Part shown: positions 7,193-14,331 of the stretch, piece by piece | How the letters are laid out: each line of letters opens with the position of its first letter | How positions within the stretch are numbered: the first letter of the stretch is position 1 | Origin: Fimbriimonadaceae bacterium | GTDB lineage: Bacteria > Armatimonadota > Fimbriimonadia > Fimbriimonadales > Fimbriimonadaceae | Length of the DNA: 16,368 nucleotides | Direction: 5' to 3' | Assembly (NCBI GenBank): GCA_020851885.1 | Contig: JADZBW010000020.1 | Span: 1 to 16,368, forward strand | The notes under the pieces: model-generated | What the model was told of the DNA's origin: nothing | The model's input: the letters and a program-made list of their open reading frames with translations, nothing else | The model's database searches: none | Program-made: the position numbers and the translations under genes

Positions 7193-8803
7193 GTGAAGAT
7201 GAGGCGGCGAGACTTCCTCGCAGGCTCCAGCGCGGTGCTCACTGGCCTGGCGCTGACGTCATGGTCGGACTCGACTTCGTTTTCGTTCGCTGAACTTGCC
7301 AAGGATGAGCAGGGGAACGGCCATGCCGAGGGGGTCGTGTTTCACGACCGAAGTGGATCGGGCACGCGCGAAAAAGGCGACGAGGGCATCGCAGGTGTTT
7401 GCGTTTCGAATGGACGAGACGTCGTCAGAACCGATCGAGATGGCAGGTGGCGCCTCCCGGTTCGCCCGGACACCGTGTTGTTTGTAATCAAGCCTTCAGG
7501 CTGGAAAGTGCCCGTTAACGCGAGCAAATTGCCACGCTTCTACTATGTGCACAAGCCCAGCGGGTCACCCGATTTCAAGTTCGCTGGTGTCAATCCCACC
7601 GGGGAACTGCCAACTTCCATCGAGTTTCCGCTCCAGATGCAGAGAGAGCCGGATAAGTTTCGGATGGCGCTGTTCGGAGATCCGCAGCCGAGAAACCAAA
7701 CGGAGATCGACTATATTGCCCACGACGTGGTCGAGCACGTCGCGCTTGAAATCGAAATGTTCGACATGAAGTTCGGCCTGAGCCTGGGAGATGAGATGTT
7801 CAACGATCTCTCTCTTTACAACAGCCTGAACAAGACCATCGGAACGTTAGGTCTCCCTTGGTACAACACCGTCGGCAATCACGATCTCAATTACGACTCC
7901 ACCGACCACCTCCAAGCGACGGAAACGTTCAAGAGGGTGTTTGGCCCAACCTATTACGCGTGTAACTATGGCAAGGTCCACTTCATCGTCTTGAACAACG
8001 TGTATTGGGAGGGATAGGCCGCCAAGTCCTACCACGGCGAGCTGACCCCAGAGCAGTTGGAATTCGTCAAAAACGATCTTGCCTATGTGCCAAAGGACCG
8101 GCTCGTGTTCATTGCGATGCACATACCGCTCCCCAATGTCGTCAATCGCGAAGAGCTCTTTCGCCTGATCGAGGATCGGCCCCACACGTTCTCCTGCTCC
8201 GCCCACACCCATGTCCAGGACCACCATTTCCTCGATGCCAAAGACGGCTGGAACGGCAAAGAGCCGCACCATCACCTGAACCACGCCACCGTCTGCGGAT
8301 CATGGTGGGAAGGCGCTCTCGATGAGCGCGGGATTCCTCATGCCACCATGAGCGATGGCGCACCGAACGGATTCTCGATCGTTGAATTCGAAGAAAACCG
8401 CTACAAGGTGTCATTCCGGGCCGCCAGCAGGCCCTCTTCCCATCAGATGAACATCTGGATGCCGGAGGAGATCGCTTCCGTCGATTCAGGCAAGACTGAG
8501 ATCACGGTTAACGTCTATGCCGGATCGACCCGTTCCAGGGTCGAAATGCGGGTTGCCGAAAGCGATTGGATTGCCATGGCGAACGTCGCGGATCGCGATC
8601 CCTATTTCGTGCAACTCAAGGAGATGGAATTGGGACCAAAGCCACCGACGGGAATGAAACTCCCCAACCCCTCCAAGACCAAGCACCTTTGGAAGGCGAC
8701 GCTTCCGGCGTACTTGCCCACGGGCACCCATGCCGTCGAAGTTCGTGCGACCGACATGTTTGGGCAGGTCCACTTCGATCGTCGCATCTTGCGCGTCGTC
8801 TGA
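7193..8803 (+). pseudogene. Tat-exported calcineurin-like metallophosphoesterase, interrupted by one in-frame TAG
   Basis: The N-terminus MKMRRRDFLAG followed by a hydrophobic stretch is a twin-arginine signal; GTG 7193 or ATG 7199 could start it. Next comes a beta-rich N-terminal domain (GVVFHDRSGSGTREKGDEGI, TDRDGRW), as in the MetallophosN family. The catalytic core has FGDPQPRN (161-168), GLSLGDEM (195-202) and VGNHDLNYD (227-235). Directly after NNVYWEG (residues 268-274) TAG stands at 8015-8017. The same frame resumes with AAKSYHGEL and keeps the remaining metal ligands, AMHIPL and SAHTH (usually GHTH), plus a MetallophosC-like end. Total would be 535 residues plus the stop. A single substitution (for example GAG, CAG or AAG to TAG) explains it, so recent inactivation or a sequencing error. 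It follows the importer on the same strand. Such proteins are phosphatases or phosphodiesterases; substrate unknown. Confidence 0.87.
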
Positions 8804-8824
8804 GCACAATAGGGGAAGCCGCCC

Positions 8825-9406
8825 ATGAATTCCCCATTCGACCCATCGACCATCCAAGCGATTATCCTTACCGGCGGTGCCAGCCGTCGCATGGGGCGGG
8901 ACAAGGCTTCGCTGGAAGTCGACTCCGTCTCCATCGCCCTGCGTACCGCCCGGAAGCTCGACGAACTCAAAGTTCCGGTCACCGTGTTGGGGCGTACACC
9001 ACTGGAGGGTTATGACTTCATTGCGGATCAACAGGACTTTCAAGGTCCGTTGGTCGCTCTGCGAGCGTTTACTCCTTCGCGACAGTGGGTGTTCATCGCA
9101 TCGTGCGATATGCCTCGATTCGACGCTTCCATCGTCCGGGCATTGGCAGGTCTCGTGTCCTCGGCGGATGCCGAAGCTTTCGTCCCGACGATCGAAGGTC
9201 GGTTGCAGCCGCTCCTGGGTTTGTATCGAGCCGAGGCCTTTGCGAGTCTCTCGAAAGGCATGACTTCGATGATGGCTTGGCTGGATGCTCTGAGGGTCGT
9301 GCAAGTGCCTTTGGAGGAGTCAGGTCTCAATGTACGCCACTGCCTTAGCGCCAACACGCCAGAGGAGTTGGCGAGCATCCTCGCCGACGATCCCAACTTC
9401 CCATGA
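8825..9406 (+). CDS. mobA: Molybdenum cofactor guanylyltransferase
   Basis: 193 residues, ATG with AGGGGA 8 nt upstream. MobA transfers GMP from GTP to Mo-molybdopterin to make molybdopterin guanine dinucleotide in the cytoplasm. The nucleotide-binding signature is complete: ILTGGASRRMGRDKASL (residues 13-29). DQQDFQGPLVAL matches the D-x-x-x-x-x-GPL-x-G/A segment, and SCDMPRFD is the family's metal-binding CDMP. PLLGLYRAEA and NTPEEL near the end are typical. Length agrees with the family (about 190-200). It begins 21 nt after the phosphoesterase but functionally belongs with the Moco genes downstream. Its presence predicts enzymes of the DMSO-reductase family that use the guanine dinucleotide form, none of which is in this window. 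Confidence 0.93.
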   Translation: MNSPFDPSTIQAIILTGGASRRMGRDKASLEVDSVSIALRTARKLDELKVPVTVLGRTPLEGYDFIADQQDFQGPLVALRAFTPSRQWVFIASCDMPRFDASIVRALAGLVSSADAEAFVPTIEGRLQPLLGLYRAEAFASLSKGMTSMMAWLDALRVVQVPLEESGLNVRHCLSANTPEELASILADDPNFP

Positions 9407-9439
9407 CGTCGGTCATATCCATTCACTGGCGGATTAGCG

Positions 9440-9445
9440 GATAAT
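9440..9445 (+). promoter_or_regulatory. Candidate -10 element (GATAAT) for moaA
   Basis: GATAAT matches the sigma-70 -10 consensus at five of six positions and lies 10 nt before the ATG of moaA, in the 49-bp gap after mobA. A -35 at the proper distance is poor. A start of transcription this close to the ATG would give a leader of only a few bases, so it may be a leaderless promoter or a chance match. Confidence 0.3.
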
Positions 9446-9455
9446 TGGGGAACAC

Positions 9456-10451
9456 ATGCGCGCACCGCGTCACCCGCTGATCGACCGCTTCGGCCGTCGG
9501 CACAACTACCTTCGGATTTCAATAACGGACCGATGTAATTTTCGTTGCGCGTACTGTATGCCCGATGAGGAGATGGTCTGGAAAGATCGGGCCGAGATCC
9601 TGACCTTCGAGGAAATCCAAAGGCTCGCCGAGTTGTTTGCCGAACTAGGCGTGGACAAGATCAGGCTAACCGGGGGCGAACCGACGGTTCGGAAGGGGTT
9701 GGTGGATTTCGTTGGGCGTCTGAAGTCCATTCCCGAAATCAACGAACTGACCTTGACCACCAACGGGGCTACCCTCGCGACGACGGCCCAAACATTGGCG
9801 GAGGCGGGGCTGACCGGCATCAATATCAGCCTCGACACCTTGAGGCCGGAGAGGTTTCTTGAAATCACCCGTCGGGATCGCCTGGCCTCCGTACTGGCCG
9901 GAATCGACGAGGCACTGAAGGCTGGATTCGCAAAACTGAAGATCAACGTCGTCGCGATGGCCGACGTCAACGACGACGAATTGACCGATTTTGTAGAGAG
10001 ATTCTGGAATGATCCTATCCACATCCGATTCATTGAGTTCATGCCTTTTCAATCGAATGGGTGGGAAAAGGCGAGGATGATTCCCTACTCGGAAATGCGG
10101 GCCGCTCTCGAATCGCGATATCGGCTGATTCCATTGGAGCCGGAACCCTCGGCGGTTGCCAAGGAGTTTGCCGTCGAAGGTGCGCGTGTGCAAGTCGGGT
10201 TCATCACGTCGATGACCGATGACTTCTGCGGCGGGTGCAACCGGCTTCGACTTACCGCCGACGGGAAACTCAAAGTCTGTTTGTTTGCTCCGACCGGCCC
10301 AAGCTTGCGAGACGCCATGCGGTCTGGCGCCGATGACGACCAACTGGCAGATATCATTCGAAATGCGTTGGCGGGCAAGTGGGCTGGACATCCGCCGATG
10401 CAGCATCTCGTTCGAGTGAACGACTTACCCATGATCTCGATTGGAGGCTAA
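9456..10451 (+). CDS. moaA: GTP 3',8-cyclase (radical SAM), first step of Moco synthesis
   Basis: 331 residues. MoaA uses S-adenosylmethionine and two [4Fe-4S] clusters to convert GTP to 3',8-cyclo-GTP, which MoaC turns into cyclic pyranopterin monophosphate. The SAM cluster motif is Cys27, Cys31 and Cys34 (CNFRCAYC) and the C-terminal GTP-binding cluster is Cys258, Cys261 and Cys275 (CGGC...VC). RLTGGEPTVRKG, LTTNG and NISLDT follow family order. The C-terminal Gly-Gly (ISIGG), needed for activity in studied MoaA proteins, is present. Only 2 nt separate it from the MoaC fusion, so the two successive enzymes are cotranslated. Oxygen-sensitive clusters make it work best under low oxygen. Confidence 0.97.
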   Translation: MRAPRHPLIDRFGRRHNYLRISITDRCNFRCAYCMPDEEMVWKDRAEILTFEEIQRLAELFAELGVDKIRLTGGEPTVRKGLVDFVGRLKSIPEINELTLTTNGATLATTAQTLAEAGLTGINISLDTLRPERFLEITRRDRLASVLAGIDEALKAGFAKLKINVVAMADVNDDELTDFVERFWNDPIHIRFIEFMPFQSNGWEKARMIPYSEMRAALESRYRLIPLEPEPSAVAKEFAVEGARVQVGFITSMTDDFCGGCNRLRLTADGKLKVCLFAPTGPSLRDAMRSGADDDQLADIIRNALAGKWAGHPPMQHLVRVNDLPMISIGG

Positions 10452-10453
10452 CG

Positions 10454-11359
10454 ATGCGCGACGTATCCGCAAAAAACTGGTCCCTGCGAACCGCCGCTGC
10501 GCGCGCCACCGTTCGTTGCTCTCCGGAGTCCATCCGCATGATCCTGGAGGATCGGGCCCCCAAGGGCGACCCGCGACCGATCGCCCGAGTCGCCGCGGTG
10601 CTTGCAGCGAAGAACACGCCCCTGATCATCCCCTATTGCCATAGCGTCGCCCTCGACTGGGTGGGGGTGGAGTTTGAATTGGGCGTGGAAACGATCTTGA
10701 CAACGGTGCGAGTGAAAGCCATCTACAAAACCGGCGTTGAGATGGAGGCCCTGACTGGCGCCGCCGCCGCTGCTTTGAACTTCTACGATCTCCTGAAGCC
10801 AGTCGACGAAAACCTTTCCATCGAGTCGATCGAGTTGCTTGAGAAGACCGGCGGGAAGTCCAATCACTCCGGCATATTGGATCGGGAATGGGCCGCCGCG
10901 GTCCTAGTTTGCTCGGATCGAGCTTCCCAGGGCATTTACGAGGATCGCTCCGGCAAACTCCTTGTCGAAGGCCTCGAGGGGCTGGGAGGGTCCATCGCGG
11001 GCTATGAAGTGATTCCCGACGAACCCGCAGAGATCGAGACGCAGCTTCGCGCCTGGGTCTCCGAGGGAATCAACCTCATTTTTGTATCGGGAGGAAGCGG
11101 GATCAGAGATCGGGATCGAACACCGGAAACGGTTGAGAGGATGTTGGATCGCCGGCTGCTGGGAGTGGAAGAGCACTTTCGCGCCTACTCACAGTCACGC
11201 GTACCGACCGCCATGCTGAGCCGCGCCGTGGCGGGCGTTGCCGGGTCTTCCGTTATTGTTACGCTGCCTGGTTCGCCGGGAGCCGCCCGCGATGCCCTGG
11301 ATGCCCTCTTCCCTTATCTGCTCCATGCCCTCGACGAACTGGCGGCGGACAAAACGTGA
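10454..11359 (+). CDS. moaCB: Bifunctional MoaC-MogA/MoaB fusion: cPMP synthase plus molybdopterin adenylyltransferase
   Basis: 301 residues from ATG 10454, with TTGGAGG 6 nt upstream; a longer in-frame opening from 10379 only overlaps moaA. Residues 1-140 are MoaC: MRDVSAK, ESIRMILEDRAPKGD, IPYCHSV (59-65), KTGVEMEALTGA (92-103), YDLLK (111-115) and KTGGKS (131-136), holding the conserved Asp and Lys of the active site. Residues 147-295 are the MogA/MoaB domain: VLVCSDRASQG (150-160), FVSGGSGIRDRDRTPE (210-225; the family usually has TTGGTG) and LPGSPGA (271-277). MoaC finishes cPMP synthesis; MogA/MoaB adenylates molybdopterin before MoeA inserts molybdate. The joined steps are not consecutive, so the fusion probably sets stoichiometry rather than channelling. 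It overlaps moeA by 4 nt (GTGA). Similar MoaC-MoaB fusions are known in other bacteria. Confidence 0.94.
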   Translation: MRDVSAKNWSLRTAAARATVRCSPESIRMILEDRAPKGDPRPIARVAAVLAAKNTPLIIPYCHSVALDWVGVEFELGVETILTTVRVKAIYKTGVEMEALTGAAAAALNFYDLLKPVDENLSIESIELLEKTGGKSNHSGILDREWAAAVLVCSDRASQGIYEDRSGKLLVEGLEGLGGSIAGYEVIPDEPAEIETQLRAWVSEGINLIFVSGGSGIRDRDRTPETVERMLDRRLLGVEEHFRAYSQSRVPTAMLSRAVAGVAGSSVIVTLPGSPGAARDALDALFPYLLHALDELAADKT

Positions 11360-12570
11360 TCTCCTACGAAGAGGCCCTCGAAATCGTCATCGGTTCTGCC
11401 GGTTCCCACGGATCGGAGACGATTCCCCTGGGAAATGCCATTGGCCGCGTCTTGAGCGAATCGATCGCCGCCTCCTTTCCCCTTCCCCGCTTCGACAACT
11501 CGGCGGTAGACGGTTACGCCATCACCGCGGAAGACGGCAAAGCGTTGGCCGAGCGCGGCGAAATTTTGACGCGTTTGAAAGGGGCATCCGCAGCCGGCGC
11601 TTCCGCTGAATCGGAGATTCAGCGCGGCGAGTGTCACCGCGTTTTTACCGGCGCACCCTTGCCGACGGGCACGGGGGGAGTCGTGATGCAGGAAGATGCG
11701 CGGGCCGAGGGCGATTGCGTGAAGTTGGCTGGCGAATATGAAGCGAGCCAACACATTCGACGGGCGGGCGAAGAATGGTCGGAAGGAGATTTGGTCCTTC
11801 CCGGTGGGTTGAAACTCAATCCTGCGGGCGTCGCCTTGGCGGCCATGTTAGGACGGGCGGAAGTCGCCGTTCGCAGGCTTCCCCGGGTCTCGATCGTGGT
11901 CACGGGCTCCGAATTGGTCCCCCCAGGTCGGGCATTGGAATCCGGGCAAATCCATGAGTCGAACAGTTTTGCGATCACGGCGGCTCTCCATCAGATCGGG
12001 ATCACACCGGTGAGTTGCGAGTGCGTTCCCGATGAGCGCCACGCGACGGATGCCGCGATCGAGCGCGGCCTTCAGGCTGCCGACGTCCTGCTTACCTCTG
12101 GTGGAGTGAGCGTTGGCGATCATGATCTCGTGAAAGCGGTCTTTGAAGATCAGGGGATCGAGCGTCGGTTTTGGCAGGTTGCCGTGAAACCGGGGAAGCC
12201 CGTCTACTTCGGGGTGCGTCCCCGTGACTCGAAAGCGGTCTTTGGCTTGCCTGGGAACCCAATGGCCATCCTCACCTCTTTCATCCTCCTCGTCAAGCCG
12301 CACCTTTTGGCAGCCACGGGTCATGGTGAGCCGAGACCGCGCTTCCACTCCGCCATCTTGAAGGAAGGAGTCCGCCACCAGCCAGGTCGGATGGAGTTCG
12401 TGCCTTCCTGGCTGGAAGCCGATTCCGTTTCGCCATATTTGGGCCAGAGGTCGCATATGTTGGGTGGAATGGCTCGCGCGAACGCCCTCATCCAAGTTCC
12501 TTCAGACGTGAAAGAAATCGTCCCAGGAAGCACCGTTAAAGTCATTCCCTTTGGAGGTATTTCCCAGTGA
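11356..12570 (+). CDS. moeA: Molybdopterin molybdotransferase
   Basis: 404 residues, GTG start overlapping the previous stop. MoeA hydrolyses adenylated molybdopterin and inserts molybdate to give active Mo-molybdopterin. Family features in order: ETIPLGNAIGRVL (21-33), FDNSAVDGYAI (46-56), FTGAPLPTGTGGVVMQED (97-114), the R-R-x-G-E-E-like IRRAGEEW, VVTGSELV (181-188), HESNSF (200-205), LLTSGGVSVGDHDLVK (245-260), QVAVKPGKP (274-282) and FGLPGNPMA (296-304). The C-terminal domain is complete (about residues 320-404). Length matches the usual 400-410. It overlaps moaD by 4 nt, so it lies in the middle of the coupled operon. Confidence 0.96.
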   Translation: MISYEEALEIVIGSAGSHGSETIPLGNAIGRVLSESIAASFPLPRFDNSAVDGYAITAEDGKALAERGEILTRLKGASAAGASAESEIQRGECHRVFTGAPLPTGTGGVVMQEDARAEGDCVKLAGEYEASQHIRRAGEEWSEGDLVLPGGLKLNPAGVALAAMLGRAEVAVRRLPRVSIVVTGSELVPPGRALESGQIHESNSFAITAALHQIGITPVSCECVPDERHATDAAIERGLQAADVLLTSGGVSVGDHDLVKAVFEDQGIERRFWQVAVKPGKPVYFGVRPRDSKAVFGLPGNPMAILTSFILLVKPHLLAATGHGEPRPRFHSAILKEGVRHQPGRMEFVPSWLEADSVSPYLGQRSHMLGGMARANALIQVPSDVKEIVPGSTVKVIPFGGISQ

Positions 12571-12806
12571 GAATCGCCGTTCGCTACTTTGCCGCCCTCC
12601 GTGAACAGAGGGGAATCTCAAGCGAAGAGTTGGAGACGGATGCGGTCACGACCGCCGCGCTTTTTGCCGAGCTGAGGAGCCGGCACAGATTCAGCCTCAA
12701 CGAAATCCAAGTCAGGTTCGCCGTTAATGGCGAGTACGTTGGCGCGGAGCATACGCTTCGGGAAGGCGACGAGGTTGTCTTTGTCCCGCCCGTGGCCGGA
12801 GGATGA
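12567..12806 (+). CDS. moaD: Molybdopterin synthase small subunit (sulfur carrier)
   Basis: 79 residues, GTG start overlapping the moeA stop. MoaD is a ubiquitin-like protein whose C-terminal glycine is adenylated by MoeB and then carries the sulfur used by MoaE to make molybdopterin. The end VPPVAGG has the essential Gly-Gly, and EGDEVVFVPPVAGG is the family signature; FAALREQRG near the N-terminus fits too. Length is normal (about 80). The stop overlaps the ATG of the MoaE-MoeB-rhodanese fusion, which carries all the partner activities for this protein. Confidence 0.95.
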   Translation: MRIAVRYFAALREQRGISSEELETDAVTTAALFAELRSRHRFSLNEIQVRFAVNGEYVGAEHTLREGDEVVFVPPVAGG

Positions 12807-14329
12807 GCATGTTCCGCCTCTCGATCACCACCATCTGCCCTCCCCCTCTCGATTGCTCAACCGCGGGCGGATTCGTGACCTTTGAGGGCAAAGTGCGCAC
12901 CCAGAACGAAGGGCGGCCCGTCGAGTTCCTTGAGTACGAAGCCTTTGAAGAGATGGCGGAAGCCGAAGGTCGGGATCTTCTTCAAGAAGCCAAGGACCGT
13001 TTCGAATTGGAGTGGGTCGAGGCCGTTCACCGGGTGGGCAAACTGGCGATTGGCGAGACCGCCGTCTGGATTGGTTGTGCGGCAGCCCATCGCCGAGAGG
13101 CCTTTCTTGCCTGTGAGTTCCTCATCGACGAGCTCAAGCATCGACTGCCGATCTGGAAGAAGGAGCACTATTCGGATGGCCCATCCGAGTGGGTCAACCT
13201 TCAGTCCGCGTCCAATACCAAGCAGTTGACGCCGTCCGAGTTGGCGGCGCGCCAGATCGTGCTTCCCGAGGTCGGCCCCGCAGGCCAGGAAGCCTTGAGT
13301 CGCGCCCGAGTGGTGGTCGTGGGAGCAGGCGGACTCGCGGCAACGATCCTGCCTTACCTTGCGGGGGCGGGGATCGGCACGCTTGGGATCGTCGAACCCG
13401 ATGTCCTCGAAGCCTCCAATCTTCACCGGCAGATCCTTTTTGGCCATGCCGATTTGGGTCGGAGCAAGGCAAGGCTGGCGGCAGAGTTCCTTCACCGACT
13501 CCATCCCCACATAAAGACGGTGGCATACGAGGAGCGGCTCACCGCCGAAAACGCGCCAAGGATTCTCAGCGAGTTCGACATCGTCGTCGATGGAACCGAT
13601 AGCCTGGAGGCCAAGTTCGCGCTGAACGACGCTTGCCAGGCATTGTCTCGGCCGTTGGTTCAAGCCTCCATTTATCAGTTTGAGGGCTATGTCCAGACCA
13701 TTCTGCCCGGGGGCCCATGCCTTCGATGCCTCTGGCCGGAGGCGCCCGCCGAGGGATGCGTTGGCACCTGTGCCCAGGCCGGAGTGCTGGGAGTGACGCC
13801 AGGGTTCTTCGGACTCTTGCAGGCGAATGAAGTTCTCAAACTGATCCTCGGATTCGGCGAAGTTCTTTCCGAGAGGCAGTTGCTGGTGGACTTGCGCGAC
13901 GGGTCCATGGAGCGTCTACGGCGAACTCGCCGGAAAGGCTGCTCTTGCGCTTCTTCAAAGCCATGGGCCGGCGTCTCCAAGGCGTTGAATTGGGAAGTCG
14001 ACTCTGAACAAGTGCACCGATGGACGGAGCCCTTTGTTTGCTTGGACCTTCGCGAAGAAGATGAGCCAGATGGCCAAATCGAGTTGGGACAGGTAGCTTG
14101 GATTCGGACGCCGCTAAGTCGATTTGAACCGGCAAATGCGTTGGTCCCGGGTCAAAGGACGCTGCTTGTCTGTGCGACCGGCGGAAGAAGCGGCGTCCTC
14201 GCCCTTCGGCTTCGAGAGGAGAACAACCCTGAGGCATACTCACTCAAAGGCGGCTTGAAGGCGATCTCAGATCCGATCGTCGTCACTGGGGCCGATGAAT
14301 CCTGTTTGCCGATCAAAGACTCTCAGTAG
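12803..14329 (+). CDS. Triple fusion: MoaE (molybdopterin synthase large subunit) - MoeB/ThiF (MoaD adenylyltransferase) - rhodanese
   Basis: 508 residues. ATG 12803 overlaps the moaD stop; ATG 12809 has better spacing (6 nt) from GGAGG 12798-12802, so the protein may start at residue 3. Residues about 1-135 are MoaE: GGFVTFEGKVR (22-32), EYEAFEEMA (44-52), AVHRVGKLAIGE (74-85), AHRREAF (95-101) and PIWKKEHYSDG (116-126) with its catalytic lysines. Residues about 145-380 are an E1-like MoeB domain: VVVGAGGLA (171-179), EPDVLEASNLHRQ (198-210), VDGTDS (262-267), CLRC (306-309) and CAQAGVLGV (323-331). The second zinc pair is CSC (380-382), not the usual CxxC. Residues about 408-490 are rhodanese: VCLDLRE (412-418) and CATGGRSG (457-464), Cys457 being the expected persulfide cysteine. 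The protein could adenylate MoaD, sulfurate it and act with it as molybdopterin synthase. Confidence 0.93.
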   Translation: MSMFRLSITTICPPPLDCSTAGGFVTFEGKVRTQNEGRPVEFLEYEAFEEMAEAEGRDLLQEAKDRFELEWVEAVHRVGKLAIGETAVWIGCAAAHRREAFLACEFLIDELKHRLPIWKKEHYSDGPSEWVNLQSASNTKQLTPSELAARQIVLPEVGPAGQEALSRARVVVVGAGGLAATILPYLAGAGIGTLGIVEPDVLEASNLHRQILFGHADLGRSKARLAAEFLHRLHPHIKTVAYEERLTAENAPRILSEFDIVVDGTDSLEAKFALNDACQALSRPLVQASIYQFEGYVQTILPGGPCLRCLWPEAPAEGCVGTCAQAGVLGVTPGFFGLLQANEVLKLILGFGEVLSERQLLVDLRDGSMERLRRTRRKGCSCASSKPWAGVSKALNWEVDSEQVHRWTEPFVCLDLREEDEPDGQIELGQVAWIRTPLSRFEPANALVPGQRTLLVCATGGRSGVLALRLREENNPEAYSLKGGLKAISDPIVVTGADESCLPIKDSQ

Positions 14330-14331
14330 TC

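Noticed and set aside
850..8017. Alternative genetic code with TAA and TAG as sense codons
   Set aside because: Genes elsewhere in the window end cleanly at TAA and TAG at the expected family length, so a general reassignment does not fit.
8486..9304. 272-codon minus-strand frame across the end of the phosphoesterase and mobA
   Set aside because: It spans two genes with strong family evidence on the plus strand and has no motif of its own.
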